The notes below the pieces were generated by a model. That model did no database searches. It was given only the letters and a program-made list of their open reading frames with translations, and was not told where the DNA came from. A stretch of 64,000 nucleotides of DNA from Staphylococcus pragensis (lineage in GTDB: Bacteria; Bacillota; Bacilli; Staphylococcales; Staphylococcaceae): assembly GCF_004785665.1 (NCBI RefSeq), contig NZ_SRPJ01000001.1, forward strand, positions 496,001-560,000, given 5' to 3'. Shown in pieces: positions 52,866 to 62,556 of the stretch. Numbering within the stretch: the stretch's first letter is position 1; every line of letters starts with the position of its first letter. A program made the position numbers and the translations under genes.

Positions 52866-53077
52866 TGTTAAACCCACCTTTAAATCAATTACAATCAAAA
52901 ATTAATTCAAAATACTTAATTGCTACGACTGCAGCTAAGCGTGCACGTGAATTAGATGAGAAACCTGAAACTGCTTTATTAAATGGTTATCATTCAGCTA
53001 AACCAGTTGGTCAAGCATTAGAAGAAATCGCTAACGGTAAAATTGAACCTGAATATCCAGATGATTTTTACGCTTAA
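52865..53077 (+). CDS. rpoZ: DNA-directed RNA polymerase omega subunit
   Basis: A 70-residue omega subunit that helps beta-prime fold. The typical MLNPPLNQLQSKINSKYLI start is followed by TAAKRARELDEKP and a C-terminal KPVGQALEEIANGKI. GGAGG in the end of gmk is the ribosome site. A terminator follows, so gmk-rpoZ is one unit and coaBC starts another. Confidence 0.95.
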
Positions 53078-53146
53078 GTTTAACGTTTAAAGCATTTTTA
53101 AATTCACAAGATTGTATTAATTTATGTGACTACCATAGATAAGATT

Positions 53147-53197
53147 CACACACCTTACATTAAATGAGCTACTCATTTTATTAAGGTGTGTGTTTTT
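53147..53197 (+). terminator. Terminator after gmk-rpoZ
   Basis: CACACACCTTA (53147-53157) pairs with TAAGGTGTGTG (53182-53192), with AAATGAG/CTCATTT inside, followed by TTTTT. Confidence 0.92.
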
Positions 53198-53341
53198 AAT
53201 TATACGATTGATTTGTGTATAATTGATTTAAAATGAGCTTGTCAGAAAGTAAAACAACGTATAAAAACCGAAATGGTTTGCCTACAGGCTTAATGTAAAA
53301 ATCTATTAAATAATCGAAAAAAGTAAGGGAGAAAGCCGATT

Positions 53342-54541
53342 ATGAAACACATTCTACTCGCCGTAACAGGTGGTATTGCAGCTTATAAAGCAATTGATTT
53401 AACGAGTAAGTTAACGCAAGCAGGTTACGATGTAAGAGTTATGCTTACAGATCATGCTCAAGAATTCGTAACACCTTTAGCATTTCAAGCTATTGGTAGA
53501 AATCCAGTATACACGAGTACTTTTAAAGAAGAGAATCCTCAAGAAATTCAGCATGTGGCACTAGGAGATTGGGCTGACGCGATTATAGTAGCACCAGCTA
53601 CTGCCAATATGATTGCTAAATTGAGTGTAGGCATTGCTGATGATATGGTGACTTCTACGTTGTTAGCTACTGAAACACCTAAATTTATAGCGCCAGCGAT
53701 GAATGTGCATATGTATGAGAATCCTCGTACACAGCGCAATATTGATGTACTTAAATCAGACGGTTATCACTTCATTGAACCTGGTGATGGTTTCTTAGCG
53801 TGCGGTTATGTGGCAAAAGGAAGAATGGAAGAACCACTACAAATTGTAAGTGTCCTTAACGACTATTTTAAACAACAGCAACAAATTCAACATAGTAGCT
53901 TCACTGGCAAGCATGCCTTAGTTACAGCAGGACCTACAGTAGAAGTGATTGACCCCGTTCGTTTTGTTTCAAATCGTTCATCTGGAAAGATGGGATTTGC
54001 AATCGCCCAAGCATTAAGAGATCGTGGTGCACATGTGACATTAGTCACTGGTCCTACTCAATTAGAGGATCCAGCTGGGGTAGAAGTGATTCATATTGAG
54101 AGCGCAGAAGAAATGTTCCAAGCGGTGACACAACGCTATGATGAACAAGATATTGTAGTGAAAGCAGCTGCAGTGTCAGATTACACCCCTACTCAAGTGC
54201 TAGACCATAAAATGAAGAAACAAGAAGGGGATTTATCAGTCACATTTAAGCGTACTAAAGATATATTAAAATATTTAGGTGAACATAAAACCCATCAATA
54301 TTTAGTAGGTTTTGCTGCGGAAACACAAAATATTGAACAATATGCACAAGATAAATTAAAACGTAAAAATGCAGATGTCATTATTTCAAATAATGTAGGT
54401 GATCAATCAATTGGTTTTAAATCTGATGATAATGAATTAACAATGCATTTTAAAAATGGTGAGGCACACAATATAAAGAAAGGAAAAAAAGTGCAACTCG
54501 CTCAACAAATTTTAGATGAATTAGAAACTAGGTGGCAATAA
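53342..54541 (+). CDS. coaBC: Bifunctional phosphopantothenoylcysteine decarboxylase/synthase
   Basis: A 399-residue bifunctional coenzyme A enzyme. The N-terminal CoaC flavoprotein (1-185) has GGIAAYKAIDLTSKL, PATANMIAKLSVGIADD, FIAPAMNVHMY and the Cys motif LACGYVAKGRM (near 158). The CoaB part (about 190-399) has HALVTAGPTVEVIDPVRFVSNRSSGKMG, KAAAVSDY and FAAETQN. It makes 4'-phosphopantetheine from phosphopantothenate and cysteine. GGGAG precedes the ATG. The stop overlaps the priA start by one base. Confidence 0.96.
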   Translation: MKHILLAVTGGIAAYKAIDLTSKLTQAGYDVRVMLTDHAQEFVTPLAFQAIGRNPVYTSTFKEENPQEIQHVALGDWADAIIVAPATANMIAKLSVGIADDMVTSTLLATETPKFIAPAMNVHMYENPRTQRNIDVLKSDGYHFIEPGDGFLACGYVAKGRMEEPLQIVSVLNDYFKQQQQIQHSSFTGKHALVTAGPTVEVIDPVRFVSNRSSGKMGFAIAQALRDRGAHVTLVTGPTQLEDPAGVEVIHIESAEEMFQAVTQRYDEQDIVVKAAAVSDYTPTQVLDHKMKKQEGDLSVTFKRTKDILKYLGEHKTHQYLVGFAAETQNIEQYAQDKLKRKNADVIISNNVGDQSIGFKSDDNELTMHFKNGEAHNIKKGKKVQLAQQILDELETRWQ

Positions 54542-56948
54542 TGATTGCAAAGGTCATTGTAGATGTACCTTCCAAGAGTGTAGATTTTAAGTTTGACTAT
54601 CTCGTACCTGATAAGTTAGAAGAATTTATACAAGTAGGCGTCAGAGTAATCGTTCCATTTGGGCCTCGTACAATTCAAGGCTATGTTATGGATATTCAGT
54701 CACAACCAAGTGATGATATTGATATTCAAAAGTTAAAAGAAATTAAAGAAGTGCAAGATATACGCCCTGAATTAACGCCTGAATTAATTCAATTAAGTGA
54801 ATGGTTAAGTTATTCTCATGTATCTAAGAGTATTTCAGTCCTTGAAGCGATGTTACCTAGTGCCATTAAGGCAAAATATACAAAAGTATTTGAAGTCGTA
54901 AAACATAATGACATAGAGGAAGAACTTTTAAAGTATTTTGATTCAAAAGGTCATTATAAATATAAAGAGGCGCAAAAAATAATCATTTACCGGTATTAAA
55001 TGATTTACTCAAAGCAGGTAGCGTTCAAGAAGTAACATTGTTATCTCAAAATACTAAAAAAAAAATGCAAAGAGCGGTTCGCATTCTTGATGACTATCAT
55101 CCTGATGAAATATTGGCATTGCTTGAAAAATCCATGAAGCAATATGATGTGTATGCCTTCTTATTAGATGAACAACATAAGACGGTTTTTCTTAAAGATT
55201 TAGAAGAAATGGGATTTTCAAAATCTAGTATTGATAGTCTTGTAAAAAAAGGATTTATCGAAAAATATGATGCTGAAGTAGAACGTGATCCATTTGCAGA
55301 TCGTATTTTTGAAAGAGAAGACAAACGTACATTAACCCAAGAACAAGAAGAGGCTTTTCAACAAATCAAAACAACGATTGATGAAGAACAACAGCGTACC
55401 TTTTTACTACATGGGGTTACTGGTTCAGGGAAGACAGAAGTCTACTTACAAACTATTGAAGAGGTACTTAATAAAGGGCAACAAGCTATGATGTTAGTTC
55501 CTGAAATTGCCTTAACGCCACAAATGGTTTTACGTTTCAAACGTCGTTTTGGTGATGACGTGGCCGTGCTTCATTCAGGTTTATCAAATGGGGAACGTTA
55601 TGATGAGTGGCAAAAAATTAGAGACGGTAGAGCGCAAGTGAGTGTTGGAGCGCGTTCAAGTATTTTTGCGCCTTTTAAGAACTTAGGTATTATCATTATT
55701 GATGAAGAGCATGAATCAACTTATAAACAAGAAGATTATCCACGATATCATGCGCGTGACATTGCTGAATGGCGCAGTCGTTATCATCATTGTCCATTAG
55801 TGCTAGGAAGTGCAACACCAAGTCTTGAATCTTATGCTCGAGCTGAAAAGGGAGTATATCAACTTCTAACATTGCCTACTAGGGTGAATCAACAAGCACT
55901 ACCTTCGATTGATATTATTGATATGCGTGAAGAATTAAGTTCAGGCAACCGTTCCATGTTCTCAAATGAATTGCGTGAAGCAATTCAAGATCGTTTAAAT
56001 AAAAATGAACAAATTGTATTATTTTTAAATCGCCGTGGATATGCATCATTCATGTTATGTCGTGATTGTGGTTATGTTCCTCAATGCCCTCATTGCGATA
56101 TTTCGCTTACTTACCACAAAACAACGGATCAGTTAAAATGCCATTATTGTGGTTACCAAGAAATACCGCCTAATATTTGTCCTAACTGTGAGAGTCCCCA
56201 TATTCGCCAAGTAGGTACAGGGACACAACGCGTAGAAGAAATATTGCAACAAGAATTTGAAGAAGCGCGTATCATTCGTATGGATGTAGATACGACATCG
56301 CGTAAAGGTGCACATGAGAAATTACTTACTGATTTTGAAAAGGGCAAAGGTGATATCTTACTAGGTACACAAATGATTGCGAAAGGCTTAGACTTTCCTA
56401 ACATTACATTGGTAGGCGTACTCAATGCCGATACAATGTTAAACTTACCCGACTTTAGAGCAAGTGAACGAACGTATCAATTATTAACCCAAGTGTCAGG
56501 TCGAGCTGGACGTCATGAAAAGCCCGGGAAAGTAATTATACAAACATATAATCCAACCCATTACGCTATTGAAGATGTAAAACAAAATGATTATTTAACG
56601 TTTTACCAAAAAGAAATGGAGTTTCGAAAAATTGGAAAATATCCTCCATATTACTTTTTAATCAATTTTACTATTGCACACAAAAATATGAAAAAAGTGA
56701 TGGAAGCTTCAAAACATGTTCATCAAGTATTGTTACAACATTTAACCGATAAAGCACTAGTGCTAGGGCCCTCTCCTGCAGCTATTGCGCGAATTAATAA
56801 CGAACATCGTTTTCAAATCCTTGTTAAATATAAGCGTGAGCCAGAATTGCTTAAAGCGTTACAATATTTAGATGATTATTATCATGAAGCGTATATGAAA
56901 GATAAGCTATCCTTGAAAATTGATATTAATCCTCAAATAATGATGTGA
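54541..56948 (+). pseudogene. priA: Primosomal protein N' (replication restart helicase), frameshifted
   Basis: Two adjacent frames together make a full PriA. Part 1 (54541-54999) encodes the N-terminal 3'-DNA-binding domain. Part 2 continues one frame away to 56948. Part 2 holds Walker A GVTGSGKTEVY, DEEH in IIIDEEHESTY, and eight zinc-binding Cys (CRDCGYVPQCPHC; CHYCGY; CPNC). The break is at the A run 54974-54979: one more A restores KNNHLPVLNDLLKAG in frame and yields 802 residues, the usual length. Part 2 lacks its own ribosome site. It may be a sequencing error, a real mutation or transcriptional slippage. Confidence 0.9.
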
Positions 56949-57137
56949 TGAAATTATCGAGTTTTTATGAGTAATAAAAATGATGTCAAGGTGTAAAATG
57001 TAAACTTAATTAGAGCGTAATATTGTCGCTAAAACGCAATGTTTAATTTACCCATTAATTATTCTATGTCATTCAAGCATCTAGAACATACACATCACTG
57101 TAAGCACATGGCATTTTAATAATGGAGGATGACCGCT

Positions 57138-57554
57138 ATGATTGAAGAAAAATATGTCGGTACCAAAGAATTTGAGGAATTTAAAGAACACGTTGATTCA
57201 AGATTTAATCATCTTGGAGATAAAATCAACAGAACAGAAGCAACACTTAGTGAGAAAATAGATAATGTTGAGCTAAGACTTGATCAAAAAATCGATAATG
57301 TAGAACAAAAGTTGAACTTACGTATTGACGACGTGGAACAAAAGCTAACCCAACGTATAAATAACGTAGAAGAAAAATTAAGTCACAAGATAGATAGTAA
57401 TCATAAAGCTTTAACTTTGACCATTCAAAATATGATGTTTCAAATTAAAGAAGAAACCCATAAAAAATATATAGATGAGATACGCTTTATTATTCCAACG
57501 ATAATAAGTATCATAGCGCTTGTATTACCAATTATTTTATTTATTTTAAGATAA
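57138..57554 (+). CDS. Hendecad coiled-coil protein with C-terminal membrane anchor
   Basis: A 138-residue protein. Residues 29-83 contain five 11-residue repeats (KINRTEATLSE, KIDNVELRLDQ, KIDNVEQKLNL, RIDDVEQKLTQ, RINNVEEKLSH), the mark of a hendecad coiled coil. Residues about 116-137 are one hydrophobic helix (FIIPTIISIIALVLPIILF) ending LR. The shape recalls phage XhlA/BhlA-type proteins, but I see no signature. ATG 57138 has GGAGG 9 bases upstream; ATG 57129 touches that site. It lies between priA and def, outside the normal gene order. Confidence 0.75.
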   Translation: MIEEKYVGTKEFEEFKEHVDSRFNHLGDKINRTEATLSEKIDNVELRLDQKIDNVEQKLNLRIDDVEQKLTQRINNVEEKLSHKIDSNHKALTLTIQNMMFQIKEETHKKYIDEIRFIIPTIISIIALVLPIILFILR

Positions 57555-57603
57555 AATAAAAGTTACGCCACAGAATTTAAATTCTGTGGCGTAACTTTTT
57601 TAA
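57555..57603. terminator. Bidirectional terminator between convergent genes
   Basis: A perfect palindrome AAAGTTACGCCACAGAATTT (57559-57578) pairs with 57579-57598. T residues follow on the plus side, and A residues before it give U on the minus strand. It serves both the coiled-coil gene and the TM2 gene. Confidence 0.93.
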
Positions 57604-57611
57604 TAAATATG

Positions 57612-57815
57612 CTACATTACTACGTTACCATTTTCATCGGCAGGTCTGAATAATGTTAAGATTGCACTAATAATAGCGATGATATGTGGAATGCCTGTCC
57701 AGAAGAAAGCTAAATGTAAAATGCCTGATATCGTTTTACCTGCATAAAACTTGTGCACACCAAAACTACCTAAAAATACTGCTAAAACGATATATATAAT
57801 TTTGTTTACTTCCAT
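57612..57815 (-). CDS. TM2-domain membrane protein
   Basis: A 67-residue protein that is a TM2 domain alone. Helix 1 is IIYIVLAVFLGSFGVHKFYAGK, with the typical GxxGxHKFYxGK turn, and helix 2 is LHLAFFWTGIPHIIAIISAILTLF. The tail is RPADENGNVVM. TM2 proteins are common small membrane proteins of unknown role. GGAGG (plus 57826-57830) lies 10 bases upstream of the start. It is convergent with the coiled-coil gene and divergent from the deformylase-like gene. Confidence 0.85.
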   Translation of the reverse strand: MEVNKIIYIVLAVFLGSFGVHKFYAGKTISGILHLAFFWTGIPHIIAIISAILTLFRPADENGNVVM

Positions 57816-57993
57816 TTTAATGACACCTCCAATCTTTTTATAATTAATTTCTTCTTACTTTCTATTTTAATCGTATCAAATTTAAATGCAATTGATAACA
57901 AGCTATTCAGTATTAATTTCAGTCTAAGGTCGCAATTCAATTTGAATTAAGTTATAATTATATGATGAATTTTTTTCAGGAGGAGCATACATT

Positions 57994-58482
57994 ATGGCGA
58001 TACAAAAATTAGTCCAATCTACGCATCCTGTATTAACTAAAAAAGCACAACCTGTAACACAATTTGATGATGTATTAAAAGATTTATTATTAGATATTGA
58101 AGATACACTATATGCTGAAGAAGCATCTGCATTGAGTGCGCCTCAAATAGGGATTAGCAAACAAGTGGCGATGATTGATATGGAATTAGAAGGTTTATTA
58201 CAGCTAGTAAATCCTGTCATTAAATCTGAATCAGCTGAGAAAATAACCGACTTAGAAGGATCTGTGAATTTACCTGGCGTATATGCGGAAGTAGAACGTA
58301 GTAAAATGATTACAGTAGAAAGTAATGATTTAGAGGGAAATAAAATAGAATTAACTGCTTATGATGATGTGGCGCGCATGATTTTACACATCGTTGATCA
58401 ATTAAATGGCATATTATTTACCGATCGTGCTAAAAAAGTATTAACTGAAGAAGAAGTGGAGGCGTATTTTGAAAATGAGTAA
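57994..58482 (+). CDS. Peptide deformylase-like protein, catalytic residues lost
   Basis: A 162-residue protein with the deformylase fold and gene position (before fmt). All three motifs are altered. Motif 1, GxGLAAPQ, is [10 protein letters not shown]. Motif 2, EGCLS, is EGSVN, so the metal-binding Cys is missing. Motif 3, HExDH, is HIVDQ, so the catalytic Glu and the second His are gone. Deformylase activity is unlikely. S. aureus also carries a second, divergent deformylase-like gene here. AGGAGG precedes the ATG. It overlaps fmt by 8 bases and is coupled to it. Confidence 0.88.
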   Translation: MAIQKLVQSTHPVLTKKAQPVTQFDDVLKDLLLDIEDTLYAEEASALSAPQIGISKQVAMIDMELEGLLQLVNPVIKSESAEKITDLEGSVNLPGVYAEVERSKMITVESNDLEGNKIELTAYDDVARMILHIVDQLNGILFTDRAKKVLTEEEVEAYFENE

Positions 58483-59407
58483 AATAATTTTTATGGGAAC
58501 ACCTGATTTTTCAACAAAAGTATTAGAAATGTTAATAGTAGAGCATGAGGTGATTGCAGTCGTTACTCAACCAGATAGACCGGTTGGACGTAAACGCGTA
58601 TTAACACCACCCCCAGTTAAAAAAGTAGCTCAAGCGCATGATATACCTGTTTATCAACCTGAAAAACTTAAAGATTCAGAAGAATTAACTACATTATTAA
58701 ACCTTGAGCCAGATTTAATTGTAACTGCTGCATTTGGTCAGTTATTACCTGAAAGCTTATTAAACGCCCCTAAAAAAGGCGCTATCAACGTTCACGCTTC
58801 TCTATTACCTAAATATCGCGGTGGTGCACCAATTCATCAAGCGATTATTGATGGAGAGAAACAAACTGGTATTACTATTATGTATATGGTGAAGAAGTTA
58901 GATGCTGGTAATATTATTTCTCAAAAAGCCATTGATATTGAGGAAGATGATAATGTAGGAACAATGCATGATAAACTAAGTTTCTTGGGCGCCGATTTAT
59001 TAAAAGAAACATTACCTTCAATTATTGAAGGAACGAATGACAGCATCCCTCAAGATGACGCAAAGGCTAGCTTTGCTTCAAATATTAGCAGAGAAGATGA
59101 ACGAATCGATTGGACAAAGTCAGCGCAAGATATTCATAACCATATTAGAGGATTATCGCCATGGCCAGTAGCTTATACTAAGATGGATGATACAAATTTA
59201 AAACTATTTGCTGCTCATATTATTGAAGGTAAAAAAGGCGAACCAGGTCAAATTATTGAAACAACTAAAAAAGCAATTATAGTTGGTACAGGTTCAGATG
59301 ATGCTATAGCATTAACAGATATACAATTAGCAGGGAAAAAACGTATGTTAGTAAGTAATTACTTAAGTGGCGTGCAAGAATCACTAGTTGGGAAGACATT
59401 AGTATGA
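58475..59407 (+). CDS. fmt: Methionyl-tRNA formyltransferase
   Basis: A 310-residue enzyme that formylates initiator Met-tRNA with 10-formyl-THF. The catalytic Asn-His-Asp are in [22 protein letters not shown] (near 108-129) and KKLDAGNII (Asp near 145). The N-terminal [10 protein letters not shown] is typical. The C-terminal OB-like domain begins near 205. ATG 58475 has GGAGG (58458-58462) upstream; an in-frame TTG at 58469 is less likely. It overlaps rsmB by four bases (ATGA). Confidence 0.96.
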   Translation: MSKIIFMGTPDFSTKVLEMLIVEHEVIAVVTQPDRPVGRKRVLTPPPVKKVAQAHDIPVYQPEKLKDSEELTTLLNLEPDLIVTAAFGQLLPESLLNAPKKGAINVHASLLPKYRGGAPIHQAIIDGEKQTGITIMYMVKKLDAGNIISQKAIDIEEDDNVGTMHDKLSFLGADLLKETLPSIIEGTNDSIPQDDAKASFASNISREDERIDWTKSAQDIHNHIRGLSPWPVAYTKMDDTNLKLFAAHIIEGKKGEPGQIIETTKKAIIVGTGSDDAIALTDIQLAGKKRMLVSNYLSGVQESLVGKTLV

Positions 59408-60711
59408 CACAAACAGTGAGAGAATTAGCGTTTCAAGCTATCCAAGATATTTTAAATGATAATGCTTATAGTAATTTAAAGATTAATGAAGTACTTTCAA
59501 ATGAGGAGATATCTTCTATTGATAAACCACTTTTCACAGAATTAGTCTATGGTACGATAAAACGTAAATTAACGTTAGATTTTTATTTAAAACCGTTTAT
59601 TAAAACAAAAGTAAAAGGCTGGGTTAGACAATTACTTTGGATGAGTCTGTATCAATATATTTATCTAGATAAAGTGCCTAATCATGCTATTATCAATGAA
59701 GCTGTAGATATCGCAAAGCGCCGTGGTGGACCGCACAGTGGCAATATAGTAAATGGTATTTTAAGAACCATTTTCAGAAGTGATTTAACTAGCATTGATA
59801 CTATAAAAAATGAAAAACAACGTATGTCTATTCAGTATAGTGTGCCAAAATGGATTATTGAGCATTGGATAACGCATCATGGTATTGAACAAACCCATAA
59901 AATCGCCAATGCTTTTCTGCAACAAACAGCGAATACTGTAAGAGTTAATACAAGCCGAATTAATCCTGAAGAGATGGCAACGCGTTTACAAGATGAAGGT
60001 TATCAAGTTGAAATAGATAATATCATACCATATTGTTTACATTTGAAAGGCAAACCTGTAGTAGATTCTTTAGCATTTAAAGAAGGACTTATTTCAATTC
60101 AAGATAAAAGTTCAATGTTTGTGGGTTACTTCATGGACGTGAAACCTAATGATGAAATCTTAGACACATGTAGTGCACCAGGTGGTAAAGCATGTCATAT
60201 GGCAGAATTATTATCGCCACATGGCCATGTTGATGCGACAGATGTGCATAAGCATAAAATTGGCTTAATTAAAGAAAATATTAGAAAATTGCAACTTAAG
60301 AATATAACAACATTTGATCATGATGCTACAACACCTTATAAAGGCATGTATGACAAAATTTTAGTGGACGCGCCTTGTAGTGGATTAGGTGTATTAAGAC
60401 ATAAGCCTGAAATTAAATATGTACAATCTCAACAAAGTATTAATGACCTAGTTGAATTGCAACTTGAGATATTAGACAATGTAAAAGGTAACTTAAAGCC
60501 TGGAGGTACACTTATTTACTCGACGTGTACAATAGAACAACTTGAAAACGAGAACGTGATTTACACGTTCTTAAAACGCAATAAAGATTTTGAATTTGAG
60601 CCAATCACACATCCAATCACTGGAGAACAAGTTAAAACGTTACAAATTTTACCCCAAGACTTCGATTCAGATGGATTTTTCATAACTAAAATAAAAAGAA
60701 AGGAAAGTTAA
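59404..60711 (+). CDS. rsmB: 16S rRNA (cytosine(967)-C(5))-methyltransferase
   Basis: A 435-residue enzyme. The N-terminal NusB-like RNA-binding domain (about 1-130) leads to a SAM methyltransferase domain. Key parts are [17 protein letters not shown] (near 257), [18 protein letters not shown] with the Cys of motif IV (near 324) and [14 protein letters not shown] with the catalytic Cys of motif VI (near 378). It makes m5C967 in 16S rRNA. The ATGA overlap with fmt suggests translational coupling. rlmN begins one base after its stop. Confidence 0.95.
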   Translation: MTQTVRELAFQAIQDILNDNAYSNLKINEVLSNEEISSIDKPLFTELVYGTIKRKLTLDFYLKPFIKTKVKGWVRQLLWMSLYQYIYLDKVPNHAIINEAVDIAKRRGGPHSGNIVNGILRTIFRSDLTSIDTIKNEKQRMSIQYSVPKWIIEHWITHHGIEQTHKIANAFLQQTANTVRVNTSRINPEEMATRLQDEGYQVEIDNIIPYCLHLKGKPVVDSLAFKEGLISIQDKSSMFVGYFMDVKPNDEILDTCSAPGGKACHMAELLSPHGHVDATDVHKHKIGLIKENIRKLQLKNITTFDHDATTPYKGMYDKILVDAPCSGLGVLRHKPEIKYVQSQQSINDLVELQLEILDNVKGNLKPGGTLIYSTCTIEQLENENVIYTFLKRNKDFEFEPITHPITGEQVKTLQILPQDFDSDGFFITKIKRKES

Positions 60712-60712
60712 G

Positions 60713-61807
60713 ATGATAACTGCTGAAAAAAAGAAGAAAAATAAATTCTTGCCTGATTTCGATAAACAATCGATTTATTCTTTGAGATTTGATGAAATGC
60801 AAGAGTGGTTAGTAGAACACGGACAACAAAAATTTAGAGCGAAACAAATTTTTGAATGGTTATATCAAAAACGTGTAAATAGCATTGATGAAATGACGAA
60901 CTTATCTAAAGAGTTACGTCAAGTATTAAAAGATAATTTTGCTATGACAACGTTAACTACCGTAGTAAAACAAGAAAGTAAAGATGGTACGATTAAATTT
61001 TTATTTGAATTACAAGATGGTTATACGATTGAAACGGTATTAATGCGTCATGATTACGGTAATTCAGTATGTGTAACGACACAAGTAGGTTGTCGTATTG
61101 GTTGTACTTTCTGTGCCTCTACATTAGGAGGATTAAAACGTAATTTAGAAGCGGGAGAAATCGTTTCTCAGGTATTAACTGTACAAAAAGCATTAGATGC
61201 TACAAATGAACGTGTGTCTCAAATTGTAATCATGGGAATTGGTGAACCATTTGAAAACTATGATGAAATGATGGACTTTTTACGTATTGTTAATGATGAT
61301 AATAGTTTAAATATCGGGGCTCGTCATATCACGGTTTCAACATCAGGTATTATTCCACGTATTTATGATTTTGCGGAAGAAGATATTCAAATTAACTTTG
61401 CAGTAAGTTTACATGCTGCGAAAGATGAGATACGTTCAAGATTAATGCCTATTAACCGTGCTTATCATGTAGATAAGTTAATGGAGGCGATTAAATATTA
61501 TCAAGAAAAAACAAATCGTCGTGTTACATTTGAATATGGTTTATTTGGAGGCGTTAATGATCAATTAGAACATGCACGTGATTTAGCGCATCTAATCAAA
61601 GATTTAAATTGCCATGTTAATTTAATACCTGTTAACCATGTTCCAGAACGTAATTATGTTAAGACACCGAAAGATGACATTTTTAAATTTGAAAAAGAAT
61701 TAAAAAGACTCGGCATTAATGCTACGATTAGACGTGAACAAGGTGCCGATATTGATGCAGCATGTGGACAATTAAGAGCTAAGGAACGACAAGTAGAAAC
61801 GAGGTAA
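60713..61807 (+). CDS. rlmN: Dual-specificity RNA methyltransferase RlmN
   Basis: A 364-residue radical-SAM enzyme that makes m2A2503 in 23S rRNA and m2A37 in tRNA. The 4Fe-4S cluster cysteines are in [17 protein letters not shown] (near 124-133). [14 protein letters not shown] and [16 protein letters not shown] follow. The mechanistic Cys near the C terminus is in [12 protein letters not shown] (near 351). AAGGAAAG precedes the ATG. It is between rsmB and the phosphatase gene with almost no gap. Confidence 0.96.
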   Translation: MITAEKKKKNKFLPDFDKQSIYSLRFDEMQEWLVEHGQQKFRAKQIFEWLYQKRVNSIDEMTNLSKELRQVLKDNFAMTTLTTVVKQESKDGTIKFLFELQDGYTIETVLMRHDYGNSVCVTTQVGCRIGCTFCASTLGGLKRNLEAGEIVSQVLTVQKALDATNERVSQIVIMGIGEPFENYDEMMDFLRIVNDDNSLNIGARHITVSTSGIIPRIYDFAEEDIQINFAVSLHAAKDEIRSRLMPINRAYHVDKLMEAIKYYQEKTNRRVTFEYGLFGGVNDQLEHARDLAHLIKDLNCHVNLIPVNHVPERNYVKTPKDDIFKFEKELKRLGINATIRREQGADIDAACGQLRAKERQVETR

Positions 61808-61812
61808 TCAAA

Positions 61813-62556
61813 ATGCTAAACGCACAATTTTTCACAGATACTGGACAACATAGAGATAAGAATGAAGATGCAGGAGGTATTTTTTATAACCAAACCCACC
61901 AACAATTATTAGTATTATGCGATGGAATGGGTGGTCATAAAGCAGGAGAAATTGCAAGCCAATTTGTTGTTTATGAACTTCAAAAACGCTTTGAAAATGA
62001 AAACTTTATTGAGTTCGAACAAGCAGAAGATTGGTTGCGTTTGACTTTAAAAGATATAAATCGTGATCTATTTGAGTATGCTCAAAGTCATGAAGACTAT
62101 AAAGGCATGGGCACAACTTGCGTCTGTGCACTTGTCTTTGATAAACAATTAGTAATTGCTAATATTGGAGATTCTAGAGCGTATGTAGTAAGCACAAGAG
62201 AGATTGAACAAATTACACACGATCATTCATTTGTTAATCATTTAGTAATGACAGGACAAATTACTGAAGAAGAAGCATGGTCTCATCCTCAACGTAATAT
62301 TATTACAAAGGTGATGGGTACAGATAAACGTGTAAATCCTGATATATTTACTAAACGTTATAGTTACTATGATTACCTTTTACTAGCATCAGATGGACTT
62401 ACAGATTACGTAAGAGATGCGCGTATTTTAGAAGCCTTAAGTGAACCATTATCACTTGAAGAACATGGTAATCAGTTAATTCAATTAGCGTTATATCATC
62501 GTTCTAAAGATAATATCAGTGTACTATTAGCTTCTATTGAAGGTGATAGTGTATGA
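61813..62556 (+). CDS. stp: PP2C-family serine/threonine phosphatase
   Basis: A 247-residue PPM/PP2C phosphatase that reverses PknB phosphorylation. Metal-binding motifs are DTGQHRDKNEDAGG (near 9-22), LCDGMGGHKAGEIAS (near 35), IANIGDSRAYVVS (near 116), LASDGLTDYVRD (near 193) and DNISVLLASIEGD at the C terminus. Its stop overlaps pknB (ATGA), so phosphatase and kinase are coupled. It is called stp or stp1 in S. aureus and prpC in Bacillus. Confidence 0.95.
   Translation: MLNAQFFTDTGQHRDKNEDAGGIFYNQTHQQLLVLCDGMGGHKAGEIASQFVVYELQKRFENENFIEFEQAEDWLRLTLKDINRDLFEYAQSHEDYKGMGTTCVCALVFDKQLVIANIGDSRAYVVSTREIEQITHDHSFVNHLVMTGQITEEEAWSHPQRNIITKVMGTDKRVNPDIFTKRYSYYDYLLLASDGLTDYVRDARILEALSEPLSLEEHGNQLIQLALYHRSKDNISVLLASIEGDSV

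Noticed and set aside
55038..56948. A separate gene for a short helicase
   Set aside because: The frame has no ribosome site and begins in the middle of a PriA domain. One base restores the full protein, so I treat both parts as one priA.
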